From assembly GCA_015657535.1 (NCBI GenBank), contig JADHZB010001445.1, positions 52,389-116,388 of the forward strand: a DNA stretch of 64,000 nt, given 5' to 3'. The stretch comes from Nephromyces sp. MM_2019 (Eukaryota; Apicomplexa; Aconoidasida; Nephromycida). Positions 22,996 through 34,900 of the stretch are shown piece by piece. The translations under genes were made by a program, and so were the position numbers. The notes beneath the pieces are model-generated. The model saw only the letters and a program-made list of their open reading frames with translations, ran no database searches and had not been told where the DNA came from. Every line of letters starts with the position of its first letter. Position 1 is the first letter of the stretch.

Positions 22996-24294
22996 TTATA
23001 TACCGAGATACTTGGAGCCTGTGGGACTGAGTTGGCTTGCAGAATTTTGAAGATTACGGTTACCACTTTCCTGATACTGTTTTAAAAGCCCGGGATTGTC
23101 TCTTAGATTAAAGCCAAAACTGCCATTAATAGTGCTGTAAATCTTACCGCGGTGCTGAAAATCCTCCCCTGCCATGTAGTCTTTGTTTGCAAATAAGGGC
23201 GGACTAACACACGAGGCACTATCTTCTGGGTTTAACTCGCAAACATTGTTTTTGTTCCCTCCATTAGCTTCCTGAACTTGCGGGTAACCATTGAGAGCGC
23301 TCCCGGCAGAGGGATATCCAAGTGGCATGCCAACCACTGACTTTTTCCTTATTGCACCACCTATCCCTATTGATGATAAAGTGCCCCTATTCACACCAGA
23401 ATACTCCTTTTCCGCGCCATTCTCTATGTCATGGAGTTGGTCACGAAGTGAAGTCAAGCCTAGATGTGACGAGTTCGTGTTGCTCATAAATTTTGAAGCA
23501 CTAATACTACCCTGCAATGATTTCAGATTATCTCGAGTATCATGCGAGGTTCCAAGTACACCCCCCCTATGGCCAGAAAATTGTACACTACTAGCCGCAT
23601 CAAATTGTTTCAGTCCAAGATACACGCTCCTATTCGCTGCAAAACCAGATATGTTGCTACCTAATGCACTCCTACAATCTAGAGGGTCTCTGCCGGGGTA
23701 AGCAGATCCCAGGAGGATGTCACGCTCGTTTCCTTTGGAATCATGGCGAGACACCGAAGAAACCCCCGCGTTTGTCACAGATATAAAGTTGCAATTTTTT
23801 GTAATGTGCACAGCAGAATATTTTTTAATGCGTGCGACCATTAGTTCGTGCGTCTCTGGTAAAAAGGGGCTGTCTGCTGGTACCATTATACGTAGAATGC
23901 CATTTGAGTTAGCTGGACACTCACTCAATGGAATATGCAAGCAAGCTGTGCTATTTGCCTCTGTGAATTCAGATGGCGAGGCATTTATCGGCAGTGTGAA
24001 AACGTATACAGAAACAAAAAGAGTACTACGGGCTTTGGAATCGGGACATTTCGCAGGATCTATTAATAATGATAAGGGGCTGTGATCTAAAACATCGATT
24101 CCCAGACCATTTACAACTACCTTAAGCTTTGTGACCTCCTTGGAAGTATTATCAACGTTCCAGCAGGAACGAACAGTTACTATCAGCGAAAATGCTTTTG
24201 CGATTGCAGGTGAAGCTACTGGATTATCAGAGCTGGAAATTACACCCTGAGCAGGTGAGGGTTTTTCTTGGATGAGAGTGGTAGACTGGGACAT
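22996..24294 (-). CDS. Protein with beta-rich, C2-like N-terminal region and disordered C-terminus
   Basis: 432 residues from ATG 24292-24294 (MSQSTTLIQEKPS) to a stop at 22996, one exon. Residues of about 35-165 have the strand pattern of a C2-like beta sandwich (FSLIVTVRSCWNV, KLKVVVNGLGIDVL, TLFVSVYVFTLPI, LHIPLSECP, GILRIMVPADSPF). I see no Ca2+-binding Asp cluster, so a C2 assignment is only a fold guess. The rest is Ser/Asn/Gly-rich with scattered short motifs (AYPGRDPLDCRS, GSFGFNLRDNPGLL). No signal peptide or membrane helix. Not a family I recognise; it could be a cytoskeletal or membrane-associated scaffold. Confidence 0.75.
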   Translation of the reverse strand: MSQSTTLIQEKPSPAQGVISSSDNPVASPAIAKAFSLIVTVRSCWNVDNTSKEVTKLKVVVNGLGIDVLDHSPLSLLIDPAKCPDSKARSTLFVSVYVFTLPINASPSEFTEANSTACLHIPLSECPANSNGILRIMVPADSPFLPETHELMVARIKKYSAVHITKNCNFISVTNAGVSSVSRHDSKGNERDILLGSAYPGRDPLDCRSALGSNISGFAANRSVYLGLKQFDAASSVQFSGHRGGVLGTSHDTRDNLKSLQGSISASKFMSNTNSSHLGLTSLRDQLHDIENGAEKEYSGVNRGTLSSIGIGGAIRKKSVVGMPLGYPSAGSALNGYPQVQEANGGNKNNVCELNPEDSASCVSPPLFANKDYMAGEDFQHRGKIYSTINGSFGFNLRDNPGLLKQYQESGNRNLQNSASQLSPTGSKYLGI

Positions 24295-27262
24295 TTTTAC
24301 AAAACGGGAGGAATGCTATATCGAATAAGATTCTGAGGTTTAAAAAACTTGGGGATAAAGCTGGATATAAGCGGGGGGGACTGGGCTTAGCAAACGCGTA
24401 GGTGCTTAAAATTACATTTTGCCTCCGAGAGAGCGCGTCAAAGTAGGAACAAGCCGATCATCCGTCACTAAAATGAGTAAAAACTGACCCTGAAAGTGAG
24501 CAGTCAGGAAGTCATATTCAAAGGTGTAGCATGGCTAGAAGCGTATGATATGACGAGCAGGGAGGGATGCATCAAAAAGTTGCTTGGAAAAAAAAAATAG
24601 GGGTCAGCAGTTAAGATTTAGAGATACGCAGTGGAATGAAATTCGAAATTACAGCGTATCATGGTAGGAGCAGTAGCAACCAAGTTAAATTAGGAAAGAG
24701 AAAACAGTAAAGCAGTGGGCTTCAGAAATGGGGAATACAAAGGTTTCAAACGCTGAAACTATACTTTGGCAAAAGTTTACAAAAGGAGAGTATTATCAAC
24801 ATCTGCAAGAACCTTATTTAAGAAAAGATACTCTCTCAACTTAATAAATACGCGTGTAATTACACCAAATAGCGCAAGAAAGTTTGAGCAATGTCCAAAA
24901 TTGGTACAGTAAATGCATAGCTGTTGTAAACGCAAGAAAAGTAAAACTCAAGTGATTTATTTAGGGTGGAAATAACTTAAAAGCCTATCGATATCTCGCC
25001 GAAAAAGCTCAAAATGTACGAAATTGAAAATAATTCACGCAAAACAATGCAAATTTAAAGACGAATTCCACTATTTGTATCGTGTATTTCATAAATCGAG
25101 CACAGTACGGATTCCTGAAGTTCTAAAAGAATGAAAAAATTCGCTCAAAAATTACTTCAAGTGGCACATATTTTCCATTTTTTATAAAAAGGAAGCAACT
25201 CATTAAGAGATTTCTTCAGTTCAGCAAAACTTTCTTAGCAGAGTATGCAATTCCAAGCGGCAAGGATGCGACGCACATACTCAACGGTTCTTGTGCTTTT
25301 AGTAATACATGCAAATTTCAACTGATGAGTTAACACAAAAAAAAGCTCAGTAATGTACAGCCTCTCCTGAAAGCACGATTATATAAAAATATCCTATCTC
25401 ACCCGTAAATACCAGCTTAGCGCATACTGGTTAATTTTATGCCGCTTCTCCGAGTCGGTAAAGCTCCTCAAGTTTTAAGCACACAAGCGAACATTCTCCG
25501 GCTACATAGTTACTGTCCAGCAAACATAATTTTTAAGGAAATTCCAATCATTCTTCAAAAATTTCTCGCAGTGCTATTGGATACCAAAAATTAAATGGGC
25601 ACCAAAAATTACCTGCTCTAACAACTACCCCTCCACCGTTTCATTTCGTAAAAAGAAAGTTTGACTATAATGAGGCTATGTAATACCAGTATTACGGTCA
25701 GTACTTTCAACCGAAGAAATCGCGAACGCAATAAAATATGATAAAACTCGAAAAACATCCTCAGAAATATAAAATTAAGGGGAGCAGGTATCCAAGAAAG
25801 CTCAAATTTGTTTTCATTGAATGGTACAAGTTATTGAGCACAAAGAAAAAAATGCTAAGGCAATACTTCCACGACATTCGCCATTATGAAGACAAAGTGC
25901 TGAATTAGAATAAGAAAAGGAGGAATATATGAAGCAAACTTAGCAAAAGGGTTAAAAGCTCCTACGTGTTTTTAATCTTACCGAAATCATTGTACGCAGC
26001 AGCGTATTTTTCGTTTCATGCATCCTTAAGAGAATTGCGAATCTTTGCTCAAAACTAGGCACATACAACCAATCAGTATGGTGCCAAGCAAACCATATCG
26101 AGCAAAACAAAACGAATGCGCCATTGATGTTATTATTATAGAATAAACAGTGCAAGTAAACAAAGAAGTGATTAAGTAGTGCACCTTAGGATACTGAGAA
26201 AAAAGGCTTCATTAGAAAGGAAAAGAAATAATGAACACCTGCCCCAAAAAGGTGAAATATTCTTAAAATTATCAATAAATTTATCATTCTTAGGGGAAAA
26301 TCTTTATCTATAGAGAGGAAAAAACGTTAGTGACAGAGCAGGGCCTGCATTACTTAAAGATTCCACTACAAGCTAGATAAGTAGCACCATGGTCGTTCAG
26401 AGAATATGACCATCGTTTGATAAATGGATGAGTTAGGCACATTTCGGAAATTCTATTATTTCGATTTATACCGGGTAATAAACTTTTTTGGCCTTTCATA
26501 TATACTCCCTATTCCATCAAATTTCGTTACGTGCAGATGCCGATTCTTGAGAAATTTCTTCATCAAGCCGTACTACTTTCTTTTAAAAAAAATAAAAGCG
26601 AACTCACTTAAAATATCCTGAAACTTTCTTAAAAATGAAGTCATATCACCGGTTTCTTACAGAGGTTCAAAAGCCCACAATTCTCGCGTTAGCATGAAAG
26701 AAGAACTAAAAAGATTGAGCAATCAGAGTACATTCAACTGCTGTGGGCATGAGCAACTAATCTGCGAGCATGCTACAGTGTGCGGGTGTGGGTATAATAT
26801 ATTTTCCTATGGCAGAAGACGGTTGAAAGAAGTAGTATGACTAAGGACGAGCAAAAACAAGCGCAAGAAATGAATAGCACCACCTCCCCATAATGAATAA
26901 TGGCAAATTACATCCCCGGAGTCGCTAAATAAATAAAAACGTCTTTAGGGTATTCATGATAATGGCCGTGCACTCACGGTTAGCCTTGTAATCAAGCGAA
27001 AATTTTGGTGTTCTTAAAAGTGGTTCACACAAAATATAGGTGGAGGGTTAAAGATGGGTGCCACAAGACCGCGAAAAATAAAGAAGCAGCTAGCAAGGTG
27101 TCTGAGAATAATTTTCAGAGGGAATATATAATATGCAGTAAGAAAGGGACGCACACCCTCAGAGCACAAAGAGTGATGTGGAAATTTGAAAGTTCGATAT
27201 ATCCAAAGCGAGAAAACAGGCTATGAACCAGAGGATCTAATAAGTGGAAATTCAGAAGGACT
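24295..27262. other. AT-rich stretch, probably upstream and intergenic DNA
   Basis: Dense stops in all frames and long A-runs. The first part is the 5' flank of the - strand gene ending at 24294. A 65-codon + strand ORF at 26424-26621 has a random-looking, aromatic-rich composition and I do not support it. ATG 27051 opens a short basic frame (MGATRPRKIKKQLARC, stop about 27129) with no other support. Confidence 0.4.
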
Positions 27263-27429
27263 CTAGCGTTTCAAAAAGACGTATGCAGTGAAATAGGAAC
27301 CCAGTGAACAAGTCAGAGCTACGAAATAGTACGCACACCAATCGAAAAGTTTGCAAAGGAGCGGAAATTCCTCCTTATAACCCCAGTATGCACATTTTAA
27401 ATAGGAGCACACAATGTTCTGCTCGGTCA
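27263..27429 (-). CDS. Candidate terminal exon with a transmembrane helix
   Basis: An open frame ends at TAG 27263-27265 on the - strand and reads CAYWGYKEEFPLLCKLFDWC, then a hydrophobic span (AYYFVALTCSLGSYFTAYVF), then LKR. It has no ATG, so it must be an internal-to-terminal exon; AG acceptors are available at its upstream border. The aromatic-rich helix followed by a short basic end is typical of a small single-pass membrane protein C-terminus. A larger - strand open frame at 27668-28012 (VNVPMNNQHNRVKGTC, HMWQELSPSRLN) may supply upstream exons, but the + strand is also open there. No family recognised. Confidence 0.33.
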
Positions 27430-28113
27430 CTTACATGGCATTCCTATATGTGCTTATGCACGACCTAAAAATTCAGATATTCCCTTCTTGAAAATATAAG
27501 CGACCTTCATAGACGCATACTGCGTCCTGCTGTGGCAAAAAAACTCTTGTCTGAGGCTTAGTATGCTAGTTCTTTCTGCTCAAAGTTTTTGAGCTTATGG
27601 ATGATGTAATAACTTTGTACAGTAGGCGAGGGTGTTTTTTAGACGCATCGTCACTGCACACTGTGCATTAGGCAAAAATGGTGCTTATGCCAACTTTTGT
27701 ATTTAGACGTGATGGCGACAGCTCCTGCCACATGTGGTATTTGTGGAGAGGCAACTTCGAGGTGCAAGTTCCTTTTACTCGATTATGCTGGTTGTTCATG
27801 GGTACATTCACTCCTTGGAACACAGGGATAAACTCCGCGGTAATCCCCAAGTTGCTTGAATGACTTGCACGCAGGCCTACGGCGAAAACGTCTAGCCTGC
27901 ATACGCAAGGTGGCCGCCACACTGCCGGATATGAATTAGTGACTGGAACTATATTCCTGTTTATCCAAGAAAACCAAAAGGCAGTTGCAACCGCATGAAC
28001 GGGTTTGCTCAATCTCTAGGGCTGATGCGCATTCAGCCAGCTAAGCTTCTATAGGTACCTCTTTAGATGGTGACTCATTCATGCCCAGCGGTTATACAAC
28101 ATGCACGCAGATA

Positions 28114-28886
28114 TTACGATTTGCCTGTGTGTGTGTGTGTCGCTACCCCTATAGAAATATCTATAGCATATGCAGCAAAGATCTTGTGATATATATATGC
28201 CAATAATGAAGGACGCCTCCACAGCTTAAGCTGAATTGAGGGCGTGACGAGTATTTTTCGCCGTCGTTTCAACGACACCCCAAAAAAGCTCGTATACTCT
28301 GCTACTCGAGACTGTTCGAGCACCGATATTTGGTTGGGGGGGCTCGCTTTCTTGCTGTCACACCGTGAGCTGGAAATCTTCACACCCCCGGTATTCGGTT
28401 CGAAATTGAAATAGTACAGCCTAAACTAAGCAGGGATACTGCAGAGGGATGGAAGCAAACACGACAATAAGGTGAGGCAGCAAAAAATGAAACAATCATT
28501 GAAGAAGCGTGGAATACCAAAGTAGGTATCACCCTAACCTCATAGGTATGTCAAATCCCCTCCACGTCTTTTAGCAGGAACTATTAAGCAATTTATTTAT
28601 TTAGTATATGAATTTAAGGTGGCATTAATAATGTTTTTTTCTGCAAGTTTTTTCCATATATTTTCCATAACCGTTGAGCTTATCGTATTAATATCCGATA
28701 AAAGATTTTTATTATAAATTTCTAACACTTGTTGGTGATGAAGTGAGTCTATCGGTGTGTTGTATTGGAGAAACAAGAGGGAATTTTACAAAATCGCACG
28801 AGACAGCAAAGCGTGGTTTGTGTAGCGAGATTTGATGGCTATGCCATAAGCAAGCGCTTCACAAATTCAAATCAGTGTGTGCTATA
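28114..28886. other. Non-coding-looking stretch with a TG tract
   Basis: A TG tract lies at 28123-28141. A - strand open frame at 28114-28383 has no ATG start and no recognisable content. Nothing else seen. Confidence 0.4.
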
Positions 28887-29554
28887 TTAAATATAGTCCT
28901 GGCGTTTGTTAGACTGATTGCTTTTACCATTTAAACTTCCAAGATAGCTTGAACAGTTTTCAATGGATAGTATCTCTTGAACACAGGCACCACATAAGAG
29001 CAGCAAAGTGCGCCATGGTAGGCTGTAGGAAAGTACTGAGGATACTCGCATTTCTACCACGCCAGGAAGGAGCAACGAGTTAGTTTCAAAGGCATGTGTA
29101 GTTTCCACGTGGCCACAGTTAGGCACAAGCAGATGTGAAGGCAGCTCCTGTTGAGCATCACCGGTTACCCGTGCTTTGAGGGAGCTAGCAACCAAGGTGC
29201 AGGAAGCTTTAACTACGGAAGCTAGAAACTTCGATTTTTCAGCGTGACAAATTTTTTTGCAGTGTAGCTTGAGTAATATATAAGCTGATGGTGAGATGGT
29301 CTTACCACCACTACACCTTAGCTGTAAACCCCGCAGGTCTCATAAAGGAGCGCTAGAAACCCAAAAAGGAGATACTGACAGCCTGCCAGGGATGCGACGG
29401 CATAGCAGCACAGCCGCTGGTGTCTTTCCTCTTTTAATATTTCCTGCAGTCTCATGCGCCTTACACTGCTTTTTTTTTGCGTAATGTGACATACAATATC
29501 GCATACGCAAGTTCCCTTTAAAGAGGAGCCTAGCCTGCTAATCTGCGGCCACAT
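28887..29554 (-). CDS. Candidate two-exon gene, about 174 aa, unknown function
   Basis: Exon 1 is 29554-29465 on the - strand: ATG MWPQISRLGSSLKGT, with a cluster of cysteines (CVCDIVC), ending at a GTAAGG donor in phase 0. Exon 2 is 29321-28887 after ggggtttacag and is open for 145 codons to TAA. It includes HAEKSKFLASVVKASCTLVA, SLKARVTGDAQQELPSHLLV, NCGHVETTHAFETNSLLLPG and LLCGACVQEILSIENCSSYL. An open frame of this length with balanced codons is unlikely by chance in this composition. The protein is Cys- and Leu-rich, and I recognise no domain. The exon 1 junction is the weaker part. Confidence 0.45.
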
Positions 29555-30100
29555 TCAGAAAATTTCGTTTCCACTGAAATGAAGTAAAATACACTGAAGA
29601 TGATAAATGCGATATTATTTTGTAATACGGGAGACACAAAATACCTCCTTTCTTTACCTTCAAAATTAATAGAACTATAGTTAACATTGCATAATGTAAT
29701 GATGCTGTGGAAGAGAGTGTGAAGGAGATAAAACTAAGTATTTATAGTCATTGAGACAATAGTTGAGAAACTTTGTCTTCGTTTGCTGTGTAACGATAGA
29801 GGTGGTAAAGGGGCAGACCCGAAGTGACGAATGTCATATTGGGCCGTATCAGCTTTTGGTATAGCACAAGATTTGTAACAAATGGCAACATACTTTTGTA
29901 TACGGTTAATCTTTTTCCCACGTAATTTCTTGCTGTTTTGTTTGTATACATCTTTCCCTTTCATGTATTTTTTGCGCTAGTCCCCTCTCCTATGAAGTTT
30001 TCTTTAAATGACTTAGCCCCTACGCTTTTTATGAGTACGTTATCATTTCTGTTTAGTTAGTTGGCAAGAAAGCCCGTTTTATTTCTGCGAAGTGCTGAAA
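29555..30100. other. Spacer between divergent gene candidates
   Basis: AT-rich sequence between the - strand candidate starting at 29554 and the + strand ORF starting at 30101. Two overlapping - strand open frames (29734-29964) lack support. It probably contains both promoters. Confidence 0.4.
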
Positions 30101-30796
30101 ATGAGGAATGATTTTTCTACATTGAATGACGGTAACTTTCAGGATGTGCGCGATCCTCAGCCTGAGGCCTCTTCGCAGTGTACTGAAGAGAGCATGCATC
30201 CACTGTTTATGTCCAAGCTCCCATCGGATGCCTTTACCAAAAATTCTTCACTTCAAGCCCTAGTTTCCTTAATTGAAGATGGAGAGAGCAAAGAAGATGA
30301 AGGCGTCATGATGCGCAATTACGGACCTATCCGCGCAAAGCCAAAAAAGATAGACTACAAAGAAAGGGTAGCTCAGAGGCGACTCAATTACATGGCATCG
30401 ACAACAAGAAATTTACGGCGGAATGTCGCAGGACCTTATGTGATACCGAGTTCGTCATCGGCTTACAAAGTTGGTGCTCCTATATTTGGATTTTCTGACA
30501 AACAGAACAGAGGCTACGATGCTGGTATAATACGCACGCGAGTTCCAGCTTCAGAGGCAGGCGGGATTGCAAACTCTACGGTTTCAAGACTAGAATACGG
30601 GCAAAATGTGGGAGAAGTTTGCGATGTTGCTAGTTCTAGTGTAAACACTGGAAATTTTAGTAAAGCTCCGAATAGTGAAACAATCAGCTCTAGCGATGCG
30701 ATGCCCACTGAGAGACTCCCTTCAAGCGACAGTCAGTCTTACAGTCGGTCACTTGCTGAGCTGCAGATGTCCCTATCAATGTGGAAAATGAAATGA
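30101..30796 (+). CDS. Hypothetical protein with a TTC4/Cns1-like N-terminal motif, no TPR
   Basis: 231 residues, one exon, ATG 30101 (MRNDFSTLNDGNFQDVRDP) to TGA 30794-30796. Residues of about 34-70 read HPLFMSKLPSDAFTKNSSLQ then ALVSLIEDGESKEDEG. This resembles the PLFM...P.....N..L..LQS(I/L)I.D segment at the N-terminus of the Hsp90 co-chaperone TTC4/Cns1, but the TPR repeats that should follow are absent. Next comes a basic helical segment (KPKKIDYKERVAQRRLNYMA), then a Ser/Ala-rich region and a short helical end (SLAELQMSLSMWKMK). The similarity is short and could reflect another small family. Coding status is well supported by codon balance and length; function is unknown. Confidence 0.72.
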   Translation: MRNDFSTLNDGNFQDVRDPQPEASSQCTEESMHPLFMSKLPSDAFTKNSSLQALVSLIEDGESKEDEGVMMRNYGPIRAKPKKIDYKERVAQRRLNYMASTTRNLRRNVAGPYVIPSSSSAYKVGAPIFGFSDKQNRGYDAGIIRTRVPASEAGGIANSTVSRLEYGQNVGEVCDVASSSVNTGNFSKAPNSETISSSDAMPTERLPSSDSQSYSRSLAELQMSLSMWKMK

Positions 30797-31557
30797 AAGC
30801 TTAAGATATAAATTAGTAAATATATTTGAGTTCTCACCCAAGTTGGTGCGGTATAACTTGTCTATTTAAAAGTTATAGATGCAGGATACGAGAAGTTTTC
30901 AAGTGAGGGTAGTTTGGAGTATATGATTTGCAAGCATTTTGCTCTTATACATTGAGGTTAGTCTGCTGCATAGGGGCCAGGTGAAAAATTTACACCTCTT
31001 TTATTTTTGCGGCTAATCTTTATAAAAAAGTAGTCTATTCTTTTACTCACAGTTTGGTGAAGAAACGGCTCGAAATGTAGATTTCCACCCAGTTTTACTT
31101 GATGCATGAAGCTGGGCGCATGTATTGCTGGATATACTTTTTTTGTCGTTAGAAAACGTAGAAAATTTAGGCGTTCCTACAAGCTCGAGTGTAGGGGTAT
31201 GCTCGCTCAATCGCTAAAACAAATTTATATGTACTTGCCTGCATATGCAAGTACCCACTAGTGTCTGTGCATCAATGCATGCTTATAATAAGGCATCTGT
31301 CCCGTAGATGGCTACAATACTAACGCATACTCGAGCATAAGCACGAAATTTGGTGTAGGTTTAATTTTCAAGTGTAACAATATTTGAACTCTATTTTTTT
31401 AAACTTAAAGGTTAAGTAAGAGATCGGCAACAGTGGATGAAATAATGTGTTAAACTTCATAAAAAAAAAGTTTTAATAAAGGTATTGAGGTAGAGGAGAG
31501 TCCTACACGAAGTGCCATGGGAAAATATAACGTGAGGAGAAATTTCAAGGCAGCGAA

Positions 31558-31940
31558 ATGAGTGAGAAGGGCGAGATTGAGGAGAGTATTATGAGATCTC
31601 AGATGGTTAGGGTGACTGGAAGTGAGAACAAGGGTTAGTAAATATGATGAGGCAGCACAAACAATAGAAATTGCCGTGGGTAACTCTCTAAAGAGTTTGG
31701 AATTGATTGAGATATCGCTACGGGTGCTTCCAGTGGTTGCCAGTATATTTTTTATGGAGATAAATTCCGTCCCCAGTGCTGTTATTTGCAAATTTTGTAA
31801 TCATTTCACTCTTGCAATCACTTTCCTCTGTAACCGTTACTTGATTTGCAGGAAACGCGTCGGGGCTTTGCAGTAGCGCTTTCTTTATATTTACTGTGAC
31901 TTCTATGCCCTCCCCCCATGTTGTGTCGCTATTCCTATGA
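31558..31940 (+). CDS. Candidate two-exon small protein (54 aa)
   Basis: Exon 1 is 31558-31633: ATG MSEKGEIEESIMRSQMVRVT ending G|GTTAGT. Exon 2 is 31852-31940 after cttgatttgcag, with a short hydrophobic stretch (GLCSSAFFIFTVTSM) and TGA. Phases match (1/1). An alternative + frame running through the proposed intron (KYDEAAQTIEIAVGNSLKS onward, 31635-31876) and a - strand frame (31450-31791) compete for the same DNA. Confidence 0.33.
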
Positions 31941-34900
31941 TTTTAAAATTAATAATGTAATCTTGTGTCGCTTGAAAATATGATGTACTGCATTTATCAC
32001 CAGATTTTGAGTGATGCTTTTTTTAATGCCTGCACTTTCAGCAGGGAGAACATATCTTTTTGTTGTCTTTTCCATTCTTTGATAATAATTATTACAACAA
32101 AAAGTGACGAATTTATCATAGACCTGTATTTGGCAAGCTTCCTGGTTTTACAATAGTGAAATACTTTGTGAAGATAAATTCCATGAACGGGTTTAATTTT
32201 ATTCCATAATTCATGGAAAATATATAAAGGATTAGGTGGTTAAGTTCCAGTTTGCCCCAGCCCTCTTTTTTTGATACAATACTGAAATGTTATAGAAGCA
32301 TCGGATACTGCTCTCTTTTTTTTGTATTCTTTTCAATGTAATTTTTCCCTGTTTTTTTTAATGTTTACCGTTATGAGGAATTTTGGTGTACTCCAGCTTT
32401 GATTAAAACAGTTATCCGCGAGGGGGTCGAAATTTAAGTCGTTTTGTATTTCTGTTGCTTTAAGTTTTAAGGTAACGAGAAAAGTACATGAAAATTGTTT
32501 ACAGTGCACCAAGTTCCTTAAGTGGTACCTATTTATAGCTAAATGGGGATGTTATGCACTTCTGCATATGTACTGTGCTGAGTAGCCATTAACACGCACT
32601 TGGCGCCGCGTTATTGGTACTGATACGTGGTTATAGGCTATATGATGCTAGCCGTTTCTATCAAGAACTGCAGGCTGTGATATATAATGGTTTGCTTTTA
32701 CTTATGACCATAGGATCTAATTATAACTTTGTTTTATGTACTATTTGAGTTTTTGTGCCTTTCCAAAGCTTTACGCACCTCTTGGGGTACGTATGCAGCT
32801 CAATGTGGGGCTGACTTCCTACTCTATAGTTTCTGAGAAATTTTTGGGTATTGGGATGTCCGCATTTTATGAATATTTAGGAGACTATATTATCAAGGTA
32901 TACGTTTGTGTGTGTTTGAAGGCTACTAAGGTTTAAAAATGTTGGTCAGTGCTTCATTTTTCTGCGTTTTTGAAATAATTTATCCTCTTTACTTCAAAAT
33001 TTACGTGGATACTGTGCCAGTTGCTCACTTATAATTTATTAGCTACTGTTCTCATGTGCCATCGCATGGAATATTGGTGGCATGATTAATTTGAGTGTTA
33101 ATTTGTTCATGGTATATTCAAAAAAAGGTTTTTTTTGGAAGCTTCGCCAGTGACCCTTAAGGTACTCGCTTAGCACACACAAGCTGTAATTGCTATATTT
33201 AGCCTACAATCGACTGAATTACAGGCTTCGACGGAAGTTTTAGGAGATTCAAAATTATTTTAAAATCTTTATTTGGGTCTTCGCGTTGCTGGTCAGCACA
33301 ATAGGTGATATTTCATAGGAACTGAAAAAACGGTGTATCAAAGTAATAGATATCCTGGAAAATATGGATAAAAAAAATTTTTTCCACCAGGATTCTTCGC
33401 TTTCATGTAGGTACCTTAGGTCACCTGTGAAAATGAGCTACGATGCTGAATATACCAATGCAGTAAGAGGAAAATAAATGCTGCACATACTTGTAGCACG
33501 TGTTCATATTCCAGAATATTCCGCCTAATTTAACGAATATTAGCAGCCTGTGTAGCCCAGGGATGCGGAGACACTTCAGTATTCGAGGGACTTAGTATTT
33601 TCCGAAACGAAACGAATTTCTAACGAATATCTTTAATGCAAGCTTGAATAGATGTAGTGACCAGTTTTGCAAAGGGCTTCATCACACTAAGGAGTTGCGG
33701 CACCTCCCCTTTTACCTCTACCTCCTGCATATATGTGTACTTCACTGCATAAATATCAGCATCAAAACAAATGATTGCATGATCATTTCCGTTCTAATTT
33801 TTTTGTATGCAGTGGCCGTGAACGCTAGTTAATTTTGCGAAGCGCTTGCACAGAACAGAACCACCTTTGTGGGTGGCGGGTCTTATTTTGATGTTTGTTT
33901 CTCCTTTTTTCGTGCTCCGGAAATTCGGATTCGACAGTGTCACACCCCAAGGTCTTTGTAGCCTTGTTGCACAGAACCCTTGTTTCCGATCAGATACATT
34001 AAGTCTCAGTAAGAAGCGAGGCAATAAATGCAGCAAATTCTCTTAACAAGTCTGCGGTCAAGCAATGATTAAATGATCAGCGAGATGGAGCACTATCAAG
34101 GCATAAGTCAAGGAAATGCGCATTTCATATAGCCATCAAGTCGGTCCTCTAATTTGTCTAGTAAATCTTGATCCGAGTCTCAAGCAGAGGACTCACGTTC
34201 TTGCACATCATGTAGTTTAGGCAGCAAAGTACGGAAATTATCCGGACGGTATCTACTACCCCCGCGCTTGACATAGTTTGACCTGCGCCCTCTTAAAACC
34301 ATATTAGCAACTGCTTGCTTACCAAAGTGTCGAGCTAGCAACTACTACAAGTCTGCTTTACCCCGTGTAAAGCAATTGCAGCTCAACAGGTTATTTTTTA
34401 ATCGACGGCTACGCTATTTGCACTGGATTCCATATTAACCATTGAAACTTTTTTTACCCCTAGTTAAACTAATTTCCGACAACCAGGATACTATCATCTC
34501 GACTCTCTTCGTTTGAAAAATGATATAATGATTTTTTGGGTATATCGCTACCAAAAAAAATTACTCACGGTGAAAGGAATGTAATAGAATTTTTTGCCCA
34601 GAAATCTATATTTTCAGCTTAACTACACTAGTTCGTGCCGGCATTTGGGAAGCTCGGTAAAATTTTTGCCTTTTTTCAGCAACTGCAGCGTAGTTCATTG
34701 CCTACATGAATGAAAACCAAAAAATCTACATGTGCCTATCCTTATCTAGTGCTGTGACTTGCTGGTTGAGTAGAAAAATGAGGTACATAATATACTCGCT
34801 GCCTCACGCAGTTGCTGCATGTATTTCCTGTACTACTATTGCTTATATGAGAAATTGCAATTGTACTATTTTCCAGCTCTTCCCCCCTTTGAAAGGTTGC

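Noticed and set aside
23291..24085. Two + strand frames of 122-136 codons
   Set aside because: Antisense shadows of the - strand gene 22996-24294.
33794..34036. - strand basic frame resembling a ribosomal protein
   Set aside because: No specific family motif, and the + strand of the same DNA is equally open.
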